The notes beneath the pieces were generated by a model. The model was not told the origin of the DNA and did no database searches. It worked only from the letters and a program-made list of their open reading frames with translations. From Pinguiococcus pyrenoidosus (taxonomy: Eukaryota; Sar; Pinguiophyceae; Pinguiochrysidales; Pinguiochrysidaceae), in assembly GCA_019677205.1 (NCBI GenBank), contig JAAMXY010004789.1, positions 1 to 13,183 on the forward strand: a stretch of DNA of 13,183 nt, in the 5' to 3' direction. This document shows, piece by piece, positions 8,727 through 13,183 of the stretch. The stretch's first letter is position 1. The number at the start of each line of letters is the position of its first letter. The translations under genes were made by a program, and so were the position numbers.

Positions 8727-9142
8727 GCCAGAGCCCAATTCTTTGCTAGTCACTTTTACGCCAGCCAGGACAATTCCGTCGCCAATCTCCTGCTGGCGAT
8801 ATCGACATGATTACACATGACGTGATGGGCCGTAAAAGGAGGAAAAGTCAACATACACCATGGCGCAATGCGCAGAGGTCATGCGGCGTTACGTCGCAAG
8901 AACATTTTGCAGCGATCCGCTTAAAGTACCGGATAGGTACTTAAGTACGCTTCCGTACAGATACTTTCTCATGTAGTTATTATACAATATGATGAAATTA
9001 TATAAGTGCTTTCAACGGTCGTTCGAGAATGACGCCCGCATGTATCTCATCAGCAGCGCTGCACGCTATACCCGTACACCACAAGTTCAAGAGGCGCTTT
9101 CCCGCCGTCCCACTTTTGAATACAAAGGGCTTGTAGAGCAGC
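8727..9142. promoter_or_regulatory. Shared divergent promoter region
   Basis: These 416 bases separate the start of the minus-strand coiled-coil gene (8726) from the start of the plus-strand C2 gene (9143). Bases 8960-9010 are clearly AT-rich, including ttattatacaatatg and attatataag, which could serve as a TATA-like element for the plus-strand gene. A TGACGTGA motif, of the kind bound by bZIP factors, lies near 8818-8825. I see no convincing RFX X-box. Part of 8727-8810 may be coding for the minus gene. Confidence 0.5.
8937..8948. promoter_or_regulatory. 12-bp perfect palindrome GTACTTAAGTAC in a GTAC cluster
   Basis: The palindrome sits between two more GTAC cores, making four (8926, 8937, 8945 and 8955) within 33 bases. 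An outer AAAGTA (8923-8928) can pair with TACTTT (8962-8967), so the whole block is an imperfect inverted repeat. It may bind a dimeric transcription factor. GTAC is the core recognised by SBP-domain proteins in green algae and plants, but that family is not expected in every algal group. Confidence 0.45.
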
Positions 9143-11287
9143 ATGGCCATGTCTGACATGCAGGAGTCGCCGCTGTCGCCTCACGTGGACCTCTTCAGAC
9201 TGCAGCAGCAGCAGCAGGCTCAGCTGAAGTGGCTCCACGACGTCTCGCGGCGCAAGAGAACTCCAGCTGACGAGAGAGCTGCGGTTGTACTGATCCATGG
9301 CGCCATCCGAGGCCTCCGAGGCGGCGTCCTTGGATCGGTGCAATCAAGAGGTATCGGAGGATGGGCATGCAGGGCCAAAATTTGAGGAGATCGAAGGAAT
9401 TTGGCTAGAAAGTGGACGCCACTCGGCGCGTTTCGTTTGCATAGGAGCCAACCTCTTCACTCGATCTGCGCTTTTGCTGTGGAAAGTCATCGGAAGACGT
9501 GGCCGTGATCGCATTAGGGAGCAAACACTTCAAGAGAATGCTAATCGTCGCGGTCTTTTCCCGTTCAGAGAGTTTGACCGTCAAAGTACTGTTCGTCGAA
9601 CCTGGAGACAGCAGCTTGATGCTGCGCTGCAAGACCCTGGTGCATCGGACCAGCGCTGCTGCTGCTGCTGCTGCTCCAGCCGGAGTTGATGCCGAGGTCG
9701 TCAGGCTCCAGGAAGGCATTTTTGAGGTGGAGTTGGTCGCGCCGGACACGTTGCAAGAGCTTGGCGGCGATCTGCTCTTCGTGGCCACCGATGGGGACGA
9801 CTTCGTAGGCCAGTGCCTGGTGCCTTTGCAGCAGCTCTTTCCGACGTCGCATCGTGCCTCGTCCCGTCCTGCAACTTTGGATGAGCGGGATGTACACGTG
9901 CAACACAAGGAAGGCTGGTTCCAATTAACCTCTAGGAGAGGAGTTCCCCTTTCGGAAGAGGATGAGGTATGGAGAAGAAGGTGCTCGAAGACCCTGGACC
10001 GCCTCTCACACTTTCCTCTTTCCAAACCTTTCCCTAATCCTTTGGTAGATCCATCTCCGGGTCTCTGTGTATGTGCCAATGGCGCGGTATCGGGAGCCGC
10101 CACCACCTGTCGTAGGCTCTCAGCCTCAGAAGGGGAAGCAGCGAAAACCTGGATCACAAGGCGCAGCTCGGCAGCGACCCCAGCAGAGTGGAGGCAAAGA
10201 GACCCAGAAGAGACGTCTGAAAGTGCCCGGCGGGCCTCCGTCTTATGGACGGTCCCGAGGAATCAGCCAGGCGCAGAGAAACAAGCAGAATGACGTGAAG
10301 ACGAAGCCGTTTGTGTCGACGACCACCGGCCAGCCGGCGAGAGAGATCCTAAAGTGCAAAGCAGAAGACGAAATCCTAGATCAGAAACACCGCGATCGAT
10401 TGCAAAAAGTCAAGGTATGCAACCGTTTGTCAAAGGCTGCAACTGCAGCCTCACATTCATTCTTGACCTTATACCTGATCCTCTTGCTTGCCTTCCTTCC
10501 CGGCAACCTTCCCGTCTCTCAGATGGACATGGTGGATCGGATCAGGCATTTCGACGACCTCCGAGATAGAGAACTAGAAGAAGCGCGAAGAGAAAGCTCG
10601 CTCCGGGCGGAGATTATGGACTTGGAGTTGCGGGAAAAGAGGATAGACTTTGGCATAGACTCTTCGACCAAGTACCTGGAAGGCATGCTCAAAGAAGAGA
10701 ACGACCTGGAACGAATAGGCACGTCACGGAGGCCGACCTCAAGCAGACCAGACACGGAGGCCGTTCGGACACACACGGGCACCCCACTGCTCGAAGAGTC
10801 CTATGCGGTGCTGAAGCACAAGCATATGCAGCTGGTGCAGTCCATTGCGGCGCACCAGAAGCACATCCAGGAGGCCGAGGAGGAGTACGCCCAGATTTGT
10901 GACAGACTACGGCGGGGATGCCTCGAGCAGCAAAGGCTGTTCACAAATCCAGGAGATCGGGAGGCTCCGGGGCCGGCGGATCTACGAGCCAAGTGCGTGG
11001 AGCTTCGCGCACAGATCAAGCAGATGGCGCTGGAGGAGAGCCGTGGCCTTTGCAGCTGGCAGGAGCTCGAGGAGGAGGCGGAAAGCCTCGCGCATGCACG
11101 TCAGAGGCAGGAGACCAAACTCGCAGAAGCGCTAGAAGAGCTGGACGCAATGCGGCTTGCCGCAGCGGCTGCTCGTCAGCGTTGCTTGGATATGGTGGCA
11201 AGCGACATCGAGTCGGACCTCCGCTTGCATCAAGAACGCCTTCGACATGTACTGAAGGTTGCGAAGGACGAGCACTGGCGCCCGTGA
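9143..11287 (+). CDS. C2-domain plus coiled-coil protein (4 exons)
   Basis: Proposed exons: 9143-9350, 9569-9966, 10049-10414 and 10523-11287. Introns are 218, 82 and 108 nt, phases 1, 0 and 0, and the product is 578 residues. The ATG at 9143 directly follows an in-frame TAG. Residues 1-70 contain a Gln run and a short helix (AQLKWLHDVSRR). About 70-213 form a C2-like beta-sandwich: ESLTVKVLFVEPGD, an Ala run, GIFEVELVAPDTL, LLFVATDGDDFVGQCLVPL, GWFQL, and IHLRVSVYVP right after the second intron. Then comes a basic, Pro-rich linker, and from about 325 to the end long coiled coils (MDMVDRIRHFDDL, SIAAHQKHIQEAEEEYAQI, ETKLAEALEELDAM). The last intron is 36 codons long and open, so retention would not break the frame. 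The first exon is the weakest part: a start at 9297 with an intron 9351-9534 also keeps phase. C2 plus coiled coil recalls centriolar and ciliary proteins such as CEP120 or CCDC33, but I cannot assign a family. Confidence 0.65.
9203..9217 (+). repeat. CAG x5 (Gln run) in exon 1 of the C2 gene
   Basis: Five CAG codons encode five glutamines (LQQQQQAQL) in the proposed first exon of the C2/coiled-coil gene. Confidence 0.8.
9655..9675 (+). repeat. GCT x7 (Ala run) in the C2 domain
   Basis: Seven identical GCT codons encode seven alanines in a probable surface loop between early strands of the C2-like domain. The perfect codon identity points to recent slippage. Confidence 0.85.
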
Positions 11288-11501
11288 AAGCAACGGAGCC
11301 CGGAGACGCACGCCGCGCAGGTTCGGTTTGTGCGTATGCCAGCACACGTGATGAACAGCATCCCGAGCAACGGATCTCCGCGAGTATGAGCACCGAACTG
11401 AAGCTCAGGTGCAGAAAGGCAGCAAGTGATAGACGGTACCCAGGAAACGTTTTCCTTCAGGGCCTCGACACAAATGCTTGTGCGCTGGGAAGCTCGACCG
11501 G

Positions 11502-12983
11502 TTACATTTCCTCCGCCTTCATCTTGGCGGCTTCGTCCCAGATGGACTGGAAGAGGGCGGTGGACAGGTAGCGCTCGCCGAAGGACGGGATGATCGTGAC
11601 CATGCGCTTTCCCTTGTTCTCCGGGCGGGCGGCCACCTTCAGCGAGGCGCAGACGGCGGCGCCGGAGCTGATGCCACAGAAGATGCCCTCCTTCTTCGCG
11701 AGCTCGCGCGCCATCTCGATGGCCTCCTCCGACGTCACTTGCACGACCTGTTGTCGGGAGGGGCAACGACTGTTATTAGGCAATTCCGATACCTCCCAAA
11801 AGAAGCTTCAGCAGAACGCGCAATGGTTCGTTACCTCGTCGAGGAGGCTGGTGTCGGCGTTTCCCGGCACGAAGCCTGCGCCGATACCCTGGATCTTGTG
11901 CGGTCCGGGCTTTCCTCCGGAGAGCACGGGGGACTCGGCGGGCTCCACGGCCACCACGACGAGGTTGGGGTTCTTCGGCTTGAGGAACTGCGTCGCGCCG
12001 GTGAGGGTGCCGCCGGTGCCGATGCCGCCCACGAGGATGTCGATCTTGCCGTCGGTCTGCTCCCAGAGCTCCGGTCCGGTGGTCTCGCGGTGGATCTTGG
12101 GGTTGTCCGGGTTGTTGAACTGCTGGAGCATGTAGCCCTTCTCGCCAAGCGTGGCGAGGATGTCCTCCGCCTTCTTCACCGCACCGCCCATTCCCTGAGC
12201 GTCGGACAGGTGAGGCCAAGTTAGCGGTCGCCGCAAAGCCTTGTCCCTGGGTTCGCGGGGGCCTCCTCGGCTTCGTCGCGTTGCCTTCTTCGGCCCGTAC
12301 CTTGGCGGCGGGGGTGATCAGCACCTCGGCACCGAAGGCCTTGAGAAGCACGCGGCGCTCCATGGACATGGACTCCGGCATGGTGAGGATCAGGTCGTAT
12401 CCCTTGGCGGCGGCCACCATGGCCAGCGCGATACCCGTGTTTCCGGAGGTGGGCTCCACGAGGGTGGTCTGTCCCGGCGTGATGTCTCCGCGGGCCTCGG
12501 CCTCCTGGATCATGCTCAGGCCGATCCGGTCCTTCACGGAGTTGCACGGCTCCATGGACTCCAGCTTGGCCAGGATCTCGCAGTCCACGCCGTCCGCGAT
12601 GCGGTTCAGGCGCACGAGCGGCGTGCGGCCGATGAGTTCAGTGATGTCCGAGGCGATCTGTGAAACGAGAAAACCATCGGGGATATGGCTTTTCAGTGTA
12701 AAGGACTTTTTTTCTCTTCTGCCGCAGAATCGGATCAGCAGAATTCTCTTTCGCACCTTCGGGTGAGAGAGGCCAGTGGCCTTGTTCACGGAAGACACCA
12801 TGGACGGCGTGACGCGCCGAGCGGAGAACGCAGCTGTGGCGCAAAGTGTCAGACAGACAGCGCGCTTCCGGTCAGATCCTCTTGGGAGAGATGCGGCGAA
12901 ACCCACAGAAGATCGCGACGGAAGGTTCGGCTGTGCGTACCTGTGGTGGCCACAGCCGCTGCAAAAACGAGCTGACGAAGCAT
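11502..12983 (-). CDS. cysK: Cysteine synthase (O-acetylserine thiol-lyase), organelle-targeted, 5 exons
   Basis: This PLP enzyme makes cysteine from O-acetylserine and sulfide. Exons: 12983-12941, 12833-12757, 12657-12301, 12194-11835 and 11747-11502. Introns are 107, 99, 106 and 87 nt, phases 1, 0, 0 and 0, and the product is 360 residues. The core starts at about 41 ([18 protein letters not shown]). Lys82 in NSVKDRIG is the PLP Schiff-base lysine, TSGNTG (110-115) the substrate loop, GTGGT (218-222) the phosphate-binding loop, and GISSG (304-308) holds the serine facing the pyridine nitrogen. [10 protein letters not shown] near the end is also typical. The first 40 residues are an extension: [15 protein letters not shown], then [17 protein letters not shown]. 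This looks like a signal peptide followed by a transit-like region with Phe near the junction, as in secondary-plastid targeting; a mitochondrial leader is the alternative. An ATG at 13067 in the same frame would hide the signal peptide, so I prefer 12983. Confidence 0.92.
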
Positions 12984-13183
12984 CTGGACCGGGGGGGCGC
13001 AAAGGAGTCGCGATCGAGAAGGGCTCAAGACGCGCGTCGGCCACGAACGCCGAAAGTCGAGCGCCACTCACCGCGCCAAAGGCTGCGCTGCTGCCACACC
13101 ACTCGTTAGAGCAAGCGACCACGAGCGACCCAGAACTGTTATTCGGCCGTGGCATGGGCGGATAAGGCAGCCATTTCAGGGTG

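Noticed and set aside
11776-13155. A 459-codon unspliced reading of cysteine synthase
   Set aside because: It reads through at least two introns, loses the frame of the core after the conserved ITPAAK, and lacks the C-terminal motifs. The spliced model restores all family motifs.

Overview
This window looks like nuclear DNA of a flagellated, unicellular eukaryote rather than a prokaryote. Four genes are interrupted by short GT-AG introns, mostly 80-115 nt. Stretches between genes are about 0.2-1 kb, exons are GC-rich and flanks more AT-rich. There is no operon spacing and no Shine-Dalgarno pattern. A BBSome subunit (BBS7) implies a cilium. The cysteine synthase carries a leader that reads like a signal peptide followed by an Ala/Phe junction and an Arg/Ser-rich transit-like stretch. 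That resembles the bipartite plastid leaders of algae with secondary plastids, such as stramenopiles, but a mitochondrial leader (for example in an oomycete-like organism) is not excluded. The lineage is inference.

Layout, left to right: (1) 2-811, + strand: the C-terminal part of BBS7, with its beta-propeller end lying off the left edge. (2) 1074-1395, - strand: a candidate two-exon gene for a 71-residue protein with a presequence-like N-terminus and one membrane segment. (3) 2377-6518, + strand: a three-exon gene for a 1,316-residue protein with an N-terminal helical motif, a Pro-Ser repeat, coiled coils, a C2-like domain and four membrane segments near the C-terminus. (4) 7186-8726, - strand: a multi-exon gene for a coiled-coil protein whose exon structure is unclear, and which may end with a PP1-docking-type motif. 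(5) 8727-9142: a divergent promoter region with a cluster of GTAC motifs. (6) 9143-11287, + strand: a four-exon gene for a C2-domain plus coiled-coil protein. (7) 11502-12983, - strand: a five-exon cysteine synthase (O-acetylserine thiol-lyase) gene.

Only BBS7 and cysteine synthase can be named with confidence. The C2/coiled-coil proteins next to a BBSome gene invite a ciliary or centriolar hypothesis, but no sequence motif here proves it. Cysteine synthase belongs to sulfur assimilation and has no evident link with its neighbours. I see no mobile element, CRISPR array, tRNA or rRNA. All gene models come from reading splice signals, phases and reading frames by eye, without transcript data.
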